This document shows positions 1-8,258 of a DNA stretch of 42,503 nucleotides, in pieces. Numbering within the stretch: the stretch's first letter is position 1; every line of letters begins with the position of its first letter. Made by a program: the position numbers and the translations under genes. Origin of the DNA: CAYWRO01 sp964460345 (GTDB lineage: Bacteria; Planctomycetota; Phycisphaerae; Phycisphaerales; UBA1924); contig CAYWRO010000029.1 of the NCBI GenBank assembly GCA_964460345.1, positions 1 to 42,503 of the forward strand, in the 5' to 3' direction. The notes beneath the pieces were generated by a model, which searched no databases, had not been told where the DNA came from, and saw only the letters and a program-made list of their open reading frames with translations.

Positions 1-451
1 TCTGGAGGGGCTCCTTCACCGGCTGGCGCTCGGCGATGCCGGGGGCGATGATGTCGATCTTGCGCATCTGCGCCGTGGAGATCGCGGGGCCGTCGTCAAG
101 CGGGCGACCGAGGGGATCGACCACGCGGCCGAGCATCTCCTCGCCGACGGGGACTTCCAGCAGTCGCCCGGTGCTCTTGACGAGGTCCCCTTCCTTGACG
201 GCGAGGTAGTCGCCGTAGATGACCGCGCCGACGGTGTCCTCTTCCAGGTTCATCACCTGGCCCATGACGCCGCCCTGATCGGTCTGGAACTCGATCATCT
301 CCCCCGCCATCGCCTTGGAGAGGCCGTAGATGCGGGCGATGCCGTCGCCGACCTCGACCACGCGGCCGACCTCGCTGATTTCCAGCTCCGCGGCGAACTG
401 CTCGATCTCCTGCTTGATCACGCTGGTGATCTCGTCGGTCCTGATCTTCAC
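1..451 (-). CDS. atpA: ATP synthase F1 subunit alpha, N-terminal part
   Basis: The first 150 codons of the alpha subunit of F1Fo ATP synthase, which forms the non-catalytic nucleotide-binding sites of the F1 hexamer; the gene runs off the left edge. The reading begins VKIRTDEITSVIKQEIEQF and continues with VGRVVEVGDGIARIYGL, the conserved N-terminal beta-barrel of the alpha/beta family, then GRVVDPLGRPLD and a closing RQPVKEPLQ that precedes the P-loop domain. The GTG start at 451 is chosen because an AGAGGA Shine-Dalgarno sits about 8 nt upstream and the alignment begins there. Upstream on the same strand is ybbR, not the delta-subunit gene atpH that usually precedes atpA. A 195-bp gap (452-646) separates them, enough for its own promoter. 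Confidence 0.95.
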   Translation of the reverse strand, partial: MKIRTDEITSVIKQEIEQFAAELEISEVGRVVEVGDGIARIYGLSKAMAGEMIEFQTDQGGVMGQVMNLEEDTVGAVIYGDYLAVKEGDLVKSTGRLLEVPVGEEMLGRVVDPLGRPLDDGPAISTAQMRKIDIIAPGIAERQPVKEPLQ

Positions 452-646
452 GGTTGATTCCTCTTGGCTCGTCTGACGTGGCGCGGTGGGCCGGTCGCCC
501 ACGCGGGACTCCGCGCGGGCGTGCGACAAAGCGCAAGCGTCCCATGCGGACGGATTCCGTTCGGGTCCTCGAAATCGAGGGATGAAGGATAGGTCGCCCG
601 CCGGGAATTGTCGCGGCCGCGCGGCCCCTCGCAGAGGCCCAATCGC

Positions 647-1678
647 TTACGGCCCCGTCCCATTCACGCCCCCCGGCGGCCCATCGGCCCGCGGCGTGAT
701 CCGCAGCCCCACCACCGGCGCGGGCTGGGGGAAGGTCAGCCCCGTGGGGAGCATCGAAAACTTCACCGCCTTCTGCTCGATCCGCGCTTCCAGGTCCTGC
801 GTGTCGAGCTCGACGAGCGCCTTGATCGCCAGCTCCCCGCTCTTGACCCGCGCGATCAGGTCGCGAGGGCCGGAGACCTGCACGTTGGAGAGGAACTGGT
901 CTTCAAGCTCCACCGTCCAGCGGTCCGTCTGCGTCGGCGGCAGCGCGACCCACACCGGCACCGTCGCGATCTCGTAGGTGTCGATCTGCGAGCGCACCGC
1001 GACGGTCACCTCGACGCGGGCGGGCTCCACGCGGACGTGCTCCAGCCCGTCGAGCTCATCGGGAAGTTCCACGGTCAGGCCCGTGATCGTCGGGCGCGCC
1101 CCCGGGAGCACTTCGTGCAACTGCGCCTCCGGCACGCGCACGAAGGGCGCCGCCCCTTCCGGCAACGCCTGCGCCACGGTCTCGGGCATCGTTACCCGGA
1201 CCGTGGAGGGGCGGACCGTCACGCTCTGGGAGTCGGCAAACCCCGCGGGCAGGTCCACGCGCACGGGCAGCTCGCGCGTCACGAGGCGCATCAGGGTGAT
1301 CGTCAGCCGCGGCGGCTCCACCCCGGTGATCGCGACGCCGCGCGTCCGGAGCTCCGGGTGCTCGCGCAAGACGGTGCGCAACGTCAGCGTGTGCGTCCCG
1401 GGCTCCGCCGGCACGGCCCCCTCGCCCGGCTTGAGCTCCAGCGTACTCCCCAGGAGGAAGCCGCTCGCCTCGCTCACGGCGAGATTCGATCCTTCAAGCT
1501 CCACCAGCACCGAGCCGCCGAAGGCGTCCTCCGCCTTCACGACCAGGTCGGAGCGGCCCGTCAGTTGAATTGGCGCGGTCACGGATTCGCGCCGCAGGCT
1601 CTCCCCCTCCGCCCACACCCACACGAGCAGCGTCACCGCCGTCACGAGCCCAATGCTGCGAAGATCAGGACGCCACAT
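647..1678 (-). CDS. YbbR-like domain protein, probable CdaA regulator CdaR
   Basis: A 343-aa protein with one N-terminal membrane anchor (about residues 8-23, RSIGLVTAVTLLVWVWAEG) followed by repeated extracytoplasmic YbbR-like beta domains, recognisable in phrases such as VRVDLPAGFADSQSVTVRPS and VEVTVAVRSQIDTYEIATVP. In Firmicutes the orthologue CdaR binds the membrane diadenylate cyclase CdaA and adjusts c-di-AMP output. Here its ATG directly abuts the stop codon of the cdaA-like gene (TAAATG), so the two are translationally coupled, which strongly supports the assignment. The sequence is diverged, and the number of YbbR repeats (probably three) was judged by eye. Confidence 0.85.
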   Translation of the reverse strand: MWRPDLRSIGLVTAVTLLVWVWAEGESLRRESVTAPIQLTGRSDLVVKAEDAFGGSVLVELEGSNLAVSEASGFLLGSTLELKPGEGAVPAEPGTHTLTLRTVLREHPELRTRGVAITGVEPPRLTITLMRLVTRELPVRVDLPAGFADSQSVTVRPSTVRVTMPETVAQALPEGAAPFVRVPEAQLHEVLPGARPTITGLTVELPDELDGLEHVRVEPARVEVTVAVRSQIDTYEIATVPVWVALPPTQTDRWTVELEDQFLSNVQVSGPRDLIARVKSGELAIKALVELDTQDLEARIEQKAVKFSMLPTGLTFPQPAPVVGLRITPRADGPPGGVNGTGP

Positions 1679-2677
1679 TTATTCCGTCACCCCCTTCGCG
1701 CCCGCCGGAGCGCTCTCCGGCCCCGCCGCCAGCCGCCCCTCCTCCTTGGGCCGGACCGTCCGCGCCTCATCCGCCGCGGCGGCCGCCCCCTTCTCCGCGC
1801 GGTCGGCCTTCTCCGCCGCCTTGCGCTCCTTCTCGCCGCGCGCGGCCGTCGGCTCGGCCGAGGCCGCCCCGCCGGAGGTCCCCTCCAGCCGGCGCGTGAG
1901 TTCCTCGCGCAACTGGTCGGGCGTGAGCCCCCGCTCCAGCCGGCCGCGCTCCGCGATGCTGATCGAGCCCGTCTCCTCACTGACCACGACGACCAGGGCG
2001 TCGCATTCCTTCGTCAGGCCGACGGCCGCGCGGTGGCGGGCCCCCAGCCCGGGGTCGGGCATGTCGCTCGGCTCGGCCAGCGGCAACTGCACGCCCGCCG
2101 CCTGGATGACGCCGTCGGCGATGACCACGGCCAGATCGTGCAGCGCCGAGTTCGGGAAGAAGATCGTCTGCAGCAGCCGCGCCGACACCGCCCCGCCGAT
2201 CGGCGTCCCGCCCTCCTTGACCAGCCCGCGCAGCCCCACCTCGCGCTCGATCACCACGATCGCGCCGAACTTCGCCTTGCTCAGGTACGCCGCGGCGTCC
2301 ACGATCGCCCCGACGATGCCCCCCGCCTGGGACTCGGTCTTGAACCAGCGCGTCTCCCCGAGGCGGATGAACCCGCGCCGAAGCTCCGGCTGGAAGATCA
2401 CGATCAGGGCGATCGCGGCGACCGTCAGGAAGTTCTGGTAGAGGAACGAGAGGCGCTGGAACATCTCACGCTCGCCGATGATCCCGAAGACGAGCGTCGC
2501 GACCAGCACGAACAGCAGCAGCCCCTTGAGCGCCCCCGCCGCCCGCGTCCCCTGGATGAACCGCACCACGGCGTAGACGAGCACCCAGATGAGCACGATT
2601 TCAATGAACGCCGCCGCCGCCTCCGCAGGCGAGAAGGCGCTGAGGCGCCGAAGGAGTTGGCCGAATCGTTCAAACAT
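1679..2677 (-). CDS. cdaA: Membrane diadenylate cyclase CdaA (DisA_N domain)
   Basis: A 332-aa protein that should condense two ATP into c-di-AMP at the membrane. It has three predicted membrane helices (about residues 21-41, 51-68, 85-97), the linker IVIFQPELRRGF, then a DisA_N domain (about 115-245) with GLGARHRAAVGL (RHR motif, residues 214-216) and VVSEETGSISIA. The usual DGA motif reads HDLAVVI: the aspartate (D181) is kept but the glycine is leucine (L182). The C-terminus (about 270-332) is a Lys/Ala/Glu-rich tail absent from typical CdaA. The start at 2677 is chosen because MFERFGQLLRRL begins the first helix; the frame stays open upstream to 2893 without family similarity. It is followed without a gap by the YbbR gene. 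Confidence 0.9.
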   Translation of the reverse strand: MFERFGQLLRRLSAFSPAEAAAAFIEIVLIWVLVYAVVRFIQGTRAAGALKGLLLFVLVATLVFGIIGEREMFQRLSFLYQNFLTVAAIALIVIFQPELRRGFIRLGETRWFKTESQAGGIVGAIVDAAAYLSKAKFGAIVVIEREVGLRGLVKEGGTPIGGAVSARLLQTIFFPNSALHDLAVVIADGVIQAAGVQLPLAEPSDMPDPGLGARHRAAVGLTKECDALVVVVSEETGSISIAERGRLERGLTPDQLREELTRRLEGTSGGAASAEPTAARGEKERKAAEKADRAEKGAAAAADEARTVRPKEEGRLAAGPESAPAGAKGVTE

Positions 2678-2894
2678 GGCGCCAGTGTCGATGGTCAGCC
2701 AGGCACACCCGAACTCGCTGGATTCCGGGCCTGTGAGCAGTCTACGTCCCGCCGAACGCATCATCGACTGTGAGAGCGCTTTCCATTTACCGAATCCGGC
2801 ATGGCGTGTGCACGCCGGCGGGAATCGCCCGCCTTTCACCCGCTCGACGCCGGCCCCGTGGCAGACGCCGCCTGCACCGCGGCCCCGCGCCACT

Positions 2895-2900
2895 TACGCT
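2895..2900 (+). promoter_or_regulatory. -10-like box next to start codon (leaderless type)
   Basis: TACGCT lies 6 nt before the ATG at 2907, and no Shine-Dalgarno sequence is present. Transcription would begin at or next to the start codon. It is one of seven such boxes in the window. Confidence 0.35.
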
Positions 2901-2906
2901 TCCTGC

Positions 2907-3182
2907 ATGCCCCGCGCCATCACCAGCTTCGAACCCACCCCCAACCCCAACGCGCTCAAGTGCCACCTCAGCCCGCCCCTGCCCCCCCTGCCCCCCGACG
3001 CCCGGTCCTACCGCTCCGCCGACGCCGCCGCGACGAACCCGCTGGCGAAGGCCCTCTTCGAAATCGCAGGGGTGACCTCGGTGCTGCTGATGGAAGACTG
3101 GCTGACGGTGAACAAAGCGCCGGAAGCGGACTGGGCGGGGATCAAGCGCGGCCTCAGACGAGCGCTGTCTGAATCCGCCTAG
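2907..3182 (+). CDS. NifU/Nfu N-terminal domain protein (PF08712 type)
   Basis: A 91-aa stand-alone Nfu N-terminal domain. In longer proteins this domain precedes the Fe-S scaffold domain. Signature segments are the N-terminal TPNPNALKCHL (typical ...TPNPNALKF...), NPLAKALFEIAGVTSVLLMEDWLTVNK, and a final ADWAGIKRGLRRAL matching the family's W..IKP..... helix. There is no CxxC scaffold motif, so it is unlikely to carry a cluster itself; a partner or targeting role in Fe-S assembly is an inference. The start is the ATG immediately before PRAITSFEPTPNP; the frame is open to 2589 but that part overlaps the divergent cdaA gene. A hairpin overlaps its stop codon. Confidence 0.85.
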   Translation: MPRAITSFEPTPNPNALKCHLSPPLPPLPPDARSYRSADAAATNPLAKALFEIAGVTSVLLMEDWLTVNKAPEADWAGIKRGLRRALSESA

Positions 3183-3201
3183 CGGCGCATCAGTGCGCCG
3201 C
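3182..3201 (+). terminator. Hairpin at end of Nfu-type gene
   Basis: A perfect 8-bp stem GCGGCGCA/TGCGCCGC with loop TCAG begins at the last base of the stop codon. No T-run follows, so it may act as a 3' end stabiliser or a Rho-assisted terminator between two convergent genes. Confidence 0.45.
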
Positions 3202-3256
3202 CGGGTCTTGCCGGCCGGCGCCACTCTGCCAACTGCCAACCGCTACTGGTTCCCTT

Positions 3257-4435
3257 CTAATCCACCGGCGCAAAGCCCGGCATGGCAATGCCGCGCTGCG
3301 CATCGCGCCATGTGTTGATGTGCCGCCAGTACGTCCCCGGCCGCTGGAAGTACCGCTTCAGCCGCTGCCAGTGCACACCACACGGATGCAGCCAGAGAAC
3401 ATCCTGCTCCCACGGGATCAACTCGCGCGTCAACAGGTGAAGCTTCAGGCGGAAGCGGCGACGGAACCCGCACCGGTCCAGGCCGAAGCAGAGATACCCG
3501 CGCGAGGAGAGCCACTCGTACACGTCGTGCGGCGTGGCCCCATTCATTCCGAGCATCTCGTCGTTCACTTCCATCAGAATCGCCGGCAACCGGCGCTCGA
3601 TCGTCTTCCGCAGCCCGCGCAGGGCGCGAAGCTCAAAGCCCTCGACGTCCAGCTTGATCAGCAGCGGCGCGTGGCGCGGGCGTCCCGCCTGCGAGGCCGG
3701 CCCGCTCTCCCCGAGCACATCGTCCCCTTGCGCCGTCCGCGCCTCGCACGCATCGTGGTAGTCCTGCCCGTATCGCTGCGGAATCGGCCCGAGCGTTCCG
3801 CTGGCCATGTTGTCAAAGCCCGGGATGCGCAACTCCAGAACCTCTTCCCTGTCGCTCAGCCCGACCTCGTGCACGTGGACATTGCGAAGGTTGTTCTCCC
3901 GCACGTGCCAGTGCAACCGCTCGTGCACCGCGCGCGAGGGCTCGAAGCAGTCCACTCGCCCCTGCCCTCTCCCGTCCGCCTTCACCAGCCCCGCCGCGTG
4001 CAGCGTCACGAGTCCGATGTACGCGCCGCCGTCGACATAGTGGTCCCCCGGCCGCAACGTGTGCGAGAGCACGCTCAAAATGTGCATCTCTCCGTAGCAA
4101 CCGAAGAACCACGCAATCCGCTGGTAGAAATCCGCCAGGTTCAGGCGCATGCGGTAGCCGTGAAACCGGTCGGGGACCTCCACCACGGGGGCGCCCACCC
4201 AGCGCGGCTGGTCATTCATCCCGAACCGATCAAGCAACTGCCCGTATCGCGGCAGTTCATGGTGCGCGTAAAACCGCAGGAACGGAATCAACCCGGCGTG
4301 CGGGTACACCCAATCCGCGCGAGCGTCATTTCCAGATTGCGCACGGCCCGCCAGATCCACGTCGGTGCGCTGGTCGACTCGGTCCGACTCCTCCCCCGCC
4401 GCCGGGTTTTCCGGTAGTTCAACTTGGTTGGACAT
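3257..4435 (-). CDS. FkbM family SAM-dependent methyltransferase
   Basis: A 392-aa methyltransferase of the FkbM family, which O-methylates sugars or polyketide hydroxyls. The SAM-binding motif I is HYVDGGAYIGLVTLHAAGL (about residues 132-150). FEPSRAVHERLHWHVRENNL (the usual FEP.P.....L..N) and LSDREEVLEL follow, then the family hallmark LLIKLDVEGFELRALRGL and PAILMEVN. The N-terminal ~110 residues contain YPHAGLIPFLRFYAHHELP, which is not part of the core domain and may bind the acceptor. No glycosyltransferase neighbour identifies a substrate. The gene is alone, convergent with the Nfu-type gene. Confidence 0.88.
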   Translation of the reverse strand: MSNQVELPENPAAGEESDRVDQRTDVDLAGRAQSGNDARADWVYPHAGLIPFLRFYAHHELPRYGQLLDRFGMNDQPRWVGAPVVEVPDRFHGYRMRLNLADFYQRIAWFFGCYGEMHILSVLSHTLRPGDHYVDGGAYIGLVTLHAAGLVKADGRGQGRVDCFEPSRAVHERLHWHVRENNLRNVHVHEVGLSDREEVLELRIPGFDNMASGTLGPIPQRYGQDYHDACEARTAQGDDVLGESGPASQAGRPRHAPLLIKLDVEGFELRALRGLRKTIERRLPAILMEVNDEMLGMNGATPHDVYEWLSSRGYLCFGLDRCGFRRRFRLKLHLLTRELIPWEQDVLWLHPCGVHWQRLKRYFQRPGTYWRHINTWRDAQRGIAMPGFAPVD

Positions 4436-4502
4436 GCAACAACCCGAGTGGGCGAACTGACGCCGATCTTAGCACGCCAACCACGGGGCGAATACGCCCG
4501 GC

Positions 4503-5405
4503 TCATTGTGGCGCGATGACCCCGTCGCCCACCCGCCGCGGCCGCTCACGTCCACCGCGGGGTGCACGCCGCTCCCCCCGCTCACTGCCGCGTCGATCCC
4601 TGGCGCGGTCGCCGCGATCCCGATCGCCGCGCCGGTCCGCATCGTGCCGCCGATCTGAATCCCGGCGCGCGCCGACCCCCTCGTCGACGTGCGGACGCGT
4701 GCTCGCCTCATGAAAACGCATCTGCGCCCGCCGGAATGCATCGTTGCTCCGGCGCACACCCTCGTTGCCGGCGGTCGCGGCTTCGGAGAAGCGCAAGTGC
4801 GCGCGCCGGAACACCGGGTCCGAAGGCAGCAGCCCGCCGCGGATCGGCTCGCTCACCCGACGCCCGCGATCGCCCCGCCGGCGGTCCCGGTCGCGTCCGT
4901 GCAGATCCGTCACGAAGCCGCGGATGAACAGACCGTCGTCGTAGTAGATGCGGTCGCCATCCGGCACCCCCGTCTCATAGACGCGGACCGGCACCGGCAC
5001 CTCCACGTACCGCACATCCCCGGGCATGCGGGCCGTCGCAGGAATCGGGATGCCTCCGCTCACGCGTGTGTCACCCCGCGCGGCGGACACTCCGGCCGTC
5101 CCGAGCGGCGCGCTGATCCGCACATCGGGCCCGAGCACCGGCGCATCCACTTGCAAATCCCGCTGTTCCACCTGCCCCGCGGCACCATCCAGCGCCCCGT
5201 CCTCAAAGGTTTCAAGTCCGGTCTGCTCGCCCGACTGTGAGCCCGCCGCTGCGTCCTGTTCCGGCTGGGCCCCCGCCGCGCTCAAGGCGACCCCGCACCC
5301 GGCCAGGACCGCCACCACCACCGCGCGGACGATGTAAGTTCGCCCTGCCTCACATCTTCCGTTCAGACTCAGCATCTGCGCCTTTCGACCCCTTGTACCA
5401 ACCAT
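4503..5405 (-). CDS. Secreted Arg/Asp-rich protein of unknown function
   Basis: A 300-aa protein that I do not recognise. The start at 5405 has a strong GAAGAAGG Shine-Dalgarno 7 nt upstream; an in-frame ATG at 5375 is an alternative. A signal peptide follows (about residues 20-46, YIVRAVVVAVLAGCGVALSA, ending AGA). The middle contains RYVEVPVPVRVYETG and a Tyr/Asp stretch. Near residues 195-250 a motif FRRAxxRFxEAxT occurs twice. The last ~70 residues are low-complexity Arg/Asp/Gly (RDRRRGDRGRR type), giving a very basic tail that could bind nucleic acid, acidic polysaccharide or cell-wall material; this is inference. It is divergent from the lipoprotein gene at 5632. Confidence 0.65.
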   Translation of the reverse strand: MVGTRGRKAQMLSLNGRCEAGRTYIVRAVVVAVLAGCGVALSAAGAQPEQDAAAGSQSGEQTGLETFEDGALDGAAGQVEQRDLQVDAPVLGPDVRISAPLGTAGVSAARGDTRVSGGIPIPATARMPGDVRYVEVPVPVRVYETGVPDGDRIYYDDGLFIRGFVTDLHGRDRDRRRGDRGRRVSEPIRGGLLPSDPVFRRAHLRFSEAATAGNEGVRRSNDAFRRAQMRFHEASTRPHVDEGVGARRDSDRRHDADRRGDRDRGDRARDRRGSERGERRAPRGGRERPRRVGDGVIAPQ

Positions 5406-5615
5406 GTACCACCTTCTTCCGCTGTCCACTCGGTTCTCAGCTTTGACCGGCCAGCAACCCGCACACCCCGCACACCCGCAAGCACAACCGTGCCACGCAG
5501 GTCGCACAAAAGTTTCGCCGTCCATGACATCCGCTGCGGCCCCACACGCGAACACCCCATACCGGGGTACCGCATTGCGGGCGGCTCCCTGACGCGCCCT
5601 GGGCCGAAATGCCCA

Positions 5616-5621
5616 TACCAT
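5616..5621 (+). promoter_or_regulatory. -10-like box upstream of lipoprotein gene
   Basis: TACCAT ends 10 nt before the ATG at 5632, and no Shine-Dalgarno is visible. It overlaps the alternative ATG at 5620, which argues for the downstream start. Confidence 0.3.
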
Positions 5622-5631
5622 GCACGCCCAC

Positions 5632-6798
5632 ATGCCCCGCTCACCTTACATTCGATACGGCCGCGCCACTGCCGCCGTTCTACTCACCTTCGTGGCTGGC
5701 TGCGCTCATCGAACCGCCACCCATGAAGATGGGCTGACTGGAGAACCTGCGGTGTTTGCCCCCGCAGTCCACGGCGCCTCGGACGGCCTCGAGCTTCAGT
5801 GGTGGGTAGTCCGCGGCGACCTGCATGACCTCGCCGAGTTTCCCGCACTTCAGCCATTCAGGGCTGCTCCAGCAACACTGCAGCGCACGGAAGACGATGT
5901 GTCGCCAAGCGACCTTTGGCAGACGCATGGCCTGCGCGTATTCACCGTCGACCTGGCGGATCTTCCTGAGTTGGAAAGGCGTCTTGGCATCACGGATGGC
6001 GCTTCCACATCAGGGCTCGGCATCCAGCGTCAGTGGCTCGGACAGGTCACGGCATGGACCCCCCTCGTTGAGGGGCCCTCGCGAGGTCGCATCGGTATCT
6101 GGACGGAATCGGGGCCGTTCGCCCTTCCCGCCGGGCAGCTTCGCCTGCTCGGCCGAGCCTGGACGGAGCCCGTCCCCCAAGAAGCGGCATCGCTGACCGG
6201 CCCGGCCTCCGGGCTGCGGGTTGAGTTGGTCCCGCAGCACGCCGAGTCCTTGCCGGAGGACCCATTCGGATTGTCGACGGCGCGTGAACCGACGGAGGAA
6301 GGGCTTCTCTTTCGTCGCCTGGCCCTGACCGCCCAACTCGATGGACGTCGTGCCCTGGTGATCGTTCCGGAACGCCCGGACGCCGTGTGGGGTGAGTCCC
6401 AGCCTGCCCCGCCAGCCCCTGTTGAGGTGGGTGAACCGCAAAGCCCGACCCGTGCGCCCCCCCTCGGGCACATCGTCCGAGACCCAGAGAGGGCCCGCTC
6501 CATCCCAGAGCCCTTGGATGAGCAGCCTGAGACCGAGTCGACTGGTCCCGATGTCGCCGCAAACGTACCGGCTCGAATCAACGATGACCAAACGGGGCCT
6601 GGCCCCGCGCCGGAACCATTCCGGGGCGAGGCGAGGATTGTGGCCGCCGGACCCGCGGGCCCCCGCCTGCCCACGCTGGGCGAGGCGATGCTCATGTCCA
6701 GCCGACAGGCCAGCCCCGAAGGGCCGAAGAGAACCACCAGGGCGGTTGTTGTCCTCATTCCCCGCCTGCCCGAGGAGTACCGGCTCCTTCCTCATTAG
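5632..6798 (+). CDS. Putative lipoprotein of unknown function
   Basis: A 388-aa protein starting MPRSPYIRYGRATAAVLLTFVAGC by residues in two parts: a basic n-region, then a hydrophobic stretch ending in a lipobox (FVAGC), so it is probably lipid-anchored. The body has no recognisable domain. It has an LQWWVVRGDL segment near the start and a Pro/Glu/Arg-rich low-complexity region (about residues 255-345), and it ends AVVVLIPRLPEEYRLLPH. An in-frame ATG at 5620 is possible. It is followed after 141 bp by the HD-GYP-like gene on the same strand; co-transcription is uncertain, because that gene has its own Shine-Dalgarno. Confidence 0.65.
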   Translation: MPRSPYIRYGRATAAVLLTFVAGCAHRTATHEDGLTGEPAVFAPAVHGASDGLELQWWVVRGDLHDLAEFPALQPFRAAPATLQRTEDDVSPSDLWQTHGLRVFTVDLADLPELERRLGITDGASTSGLGIQRQWLGQVTAWTPLVEGPSRGRIGIWTESGPFALPAGQLRLLGRAWTEPVPQEAASLTGPASGLRVELVPQHAESLPEDPFGLSTAREPTEEGLLFRRLALTAQLDGRRALVIVPERPDAVWGESQPAPPAPVEVGEPQSPTRAPPLGHIVRDPERARSIPEPLDEQPETESTGPDVAANVPARINDDQTGPGPAPEPFRGEARIVAAGPAGPRLPTLGEAMLMSSRQASPEGPKRTTRAVVVLIPRLPEEYRLLPH

Positions 6799-6939
6799 CC
6801 GCGGACGACGGCCAGCCCAGCCTCGCTCATCCGGAAAACCTGTGTATTCGGACCAGCTCGTGGCGGCCCGCACCGAACGGGGACGGCGATTCTGCCGATA
6901 CAAGCTGCAAACTCCCACAACCACCGGGGAGGAAGCCGC

Positions 6940-8202
6940 ATGCTGATGGTCCCGACATTTCGTGCTTCTGAGGGAATGACCCTCGCGCTGCCGGTCTACC
7001 ACCCCGGCAAGCCGGACCATCTGCTCCTGAAAACCGGGGCTCGCCTGGACGAGACGATGATCCAGCGCCTCACGAGCCTGAAAGTGCCGCGGCTGTGGGT
7101 CCGATATCCCTCGCTCGACCTGCTCACCAAATACGCCAGCCCGCGCATCCTTGAGCGTCACGCTGAGCTCACTGCGCGCCTGACCGAGTGCTTTGAGTCC
7201 GTGACGGCGCACGCCGCCGCGCAGATCGAGTTTGCCCGCTACATCGGCGCGGTCCGTGGACTGCTGGATGCACTGCTGGAGGACACAGACGCCGCGCTGC
7301 TCATGTGGGAAATGATCGATGCCGAGCAGCCGATGCTTGCCCGCGCGAGCAACATCTGCTTTCTCTCCCTGGTGATGGGATTGAAGCTTGACTCCTATCT
7401 CATCGACCAGCGGAAGGCGGTTTCAGCGCACCGCGCCAAGAACATTGAGAACCTCGGCGTGGGCGCCATGCTCGCCGACATTGGCCTGCTGCGCCTGGAG
7501 CCGGACGTACTGGAACGCTGGCAGCGCACCTACGACGTCGAAGATCGCCGTTGGCGCGAACACGTTCTGCTCGGCTATGACCTCGTCAAGGGGAAGATCG
7601 CACCGACGGCCGCGGCCGCGGTGCTGAATCATCACCAGCGCTACGACGGCCTCGGCTTTCCCCGCAAGCGCGGCCTGGACGGCGCCATCGCCGCTCCCAA
7701 GGGCGCTGACATCCACATCTTCTCCCGGATCATCGCCGTGGCCGACCAGTTCGACACGCTTCGCAACCCGGCGGGCCGGCCGCGTGACGGGGCCTCGGTG
7801 GTGGCCAACGTGGTCGTCCTGCGTCGAATGCTCGACATGGCCCGCGAAGGCATCATCGACCCGACCATTTACAAGGCCCTGCTGGCCGTCGTCCCCGCCT
7901 ACGCGCCGGGGTCGATCATCAAGCTCTCCGACGGCACGGTCGCCGTCGCCACGGGCTGGGATCCGCTCCGTCCGTGCCGGCCGAGGGTCTGTCGCATGCG
8001 CGCGGAGCGACTGGACGGCCGCGACCTTCCGCTGGAACAGGAGATCGATCTCCGTACCGTCGATCCTGCCGAGTTGCACGTCATTGAGTCCGAGGGGCAG
8101 GACGTCACGGAAGCCAACTTCGAGCCCGCCGACCCGCACGAGTTTGATCTCCGCATCCCCACGGGGGAAGAGGTCGTCACCGGCGTGCGCAAGAGCGCGT
8201 GA
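6940..8202 (+). CDS. Degenerate HD-GYP domain protein
   Basis: A 420-aa protein related to HD-GYP c-di-GMP phosphodiesterases. The N-terminal part (about 1-60, with LLLKTGARLDETMIQRLTSL) resembles the leader found in many HD-GYP proteins. The HD-GYP domain covers about 130-320. Key motifs are altered: the first His position reads SN, the HD dyad is AD (A179-D180, in LADIGLL), while H208, HH (231-232) and DGLGFP (236-241, for DGxGYP) remain. Loss of the metal-binding His of the HD pair suggests weak or no hydrolysis and a role as a c-di-GMP-binding or scaffold protein; that is inference. The start has an excellent GGGGAGGA Shine-Dalgarno. An alternative in-frame ATG lies at 6946. Confidence 0.85.
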   Translation: MLMVPTFRASEGMTLALPVYHPGKPDHLLLKTGARLDETMIQRLTSLKVPRLWVRYPSLDLLTKYASPRILERHAELTARLTECFESVTAHAAAQIEFARYIGAVRGLLDALLEDTDAALLMWEMIDAEQPMLARASNICFLSLVMGLKLDSYLIDQRKAVSAHRAKNIENLGVGAMLADIGLLRLEPDVLERWQRTYDVEDRRWREHVLLGYDLVKGKIAPTAAAAVLNHHQRYDGLGFPRKRGLDGAIAAPKGADIHIFSRIIAVADQFDTLRNPAGRPRDGASVVANVVVLRRMLDMAREGIIDPTIYKALLAVVPAYAPGSIIKLSDGTVAVATGWDPLRPCRPRVCRMRAERLDGRDLPLEQEIDLRTVDPAELHVIESEGQDVTEANFEPADPHEFDLRIPTGEEVVTGVRKSA

Positions 8203-8246
8203 TATCAGCTTCCACGCCTCCGGTGCGACGCTCTCAGTGCGGCCAC

Positions 8247-8252
8247 TACACT
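8247..8252 (+). promoter_or_regulatory. -10-like box of leaderless type
   Basis: TACACT lies 6 nt before the ATG at 8259, and no Shine-Dalgarno is present. It supports 8259 rather than the upstream in-frame start at 8199. Confidence 0.35.
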
Positions 8253-8258
8253 TGCGGC

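Noticed and set aside
96..545. Arg-rich open frame overlapping the start of atpA
   Set aside because: Atypical composition, and it is off-frame with the clear AtpA reading.
608..2773. A 721-codon open frame on the plus strand
   Set aside because: It is the antisense of ybbR and cdaA, Arg/His-rich, with no family similarity; a high-GC shadow.
3320..4417. 365-codon plus-strand frame
   Set aside because: Antisense of the FkbM methyltransferase; no motif.
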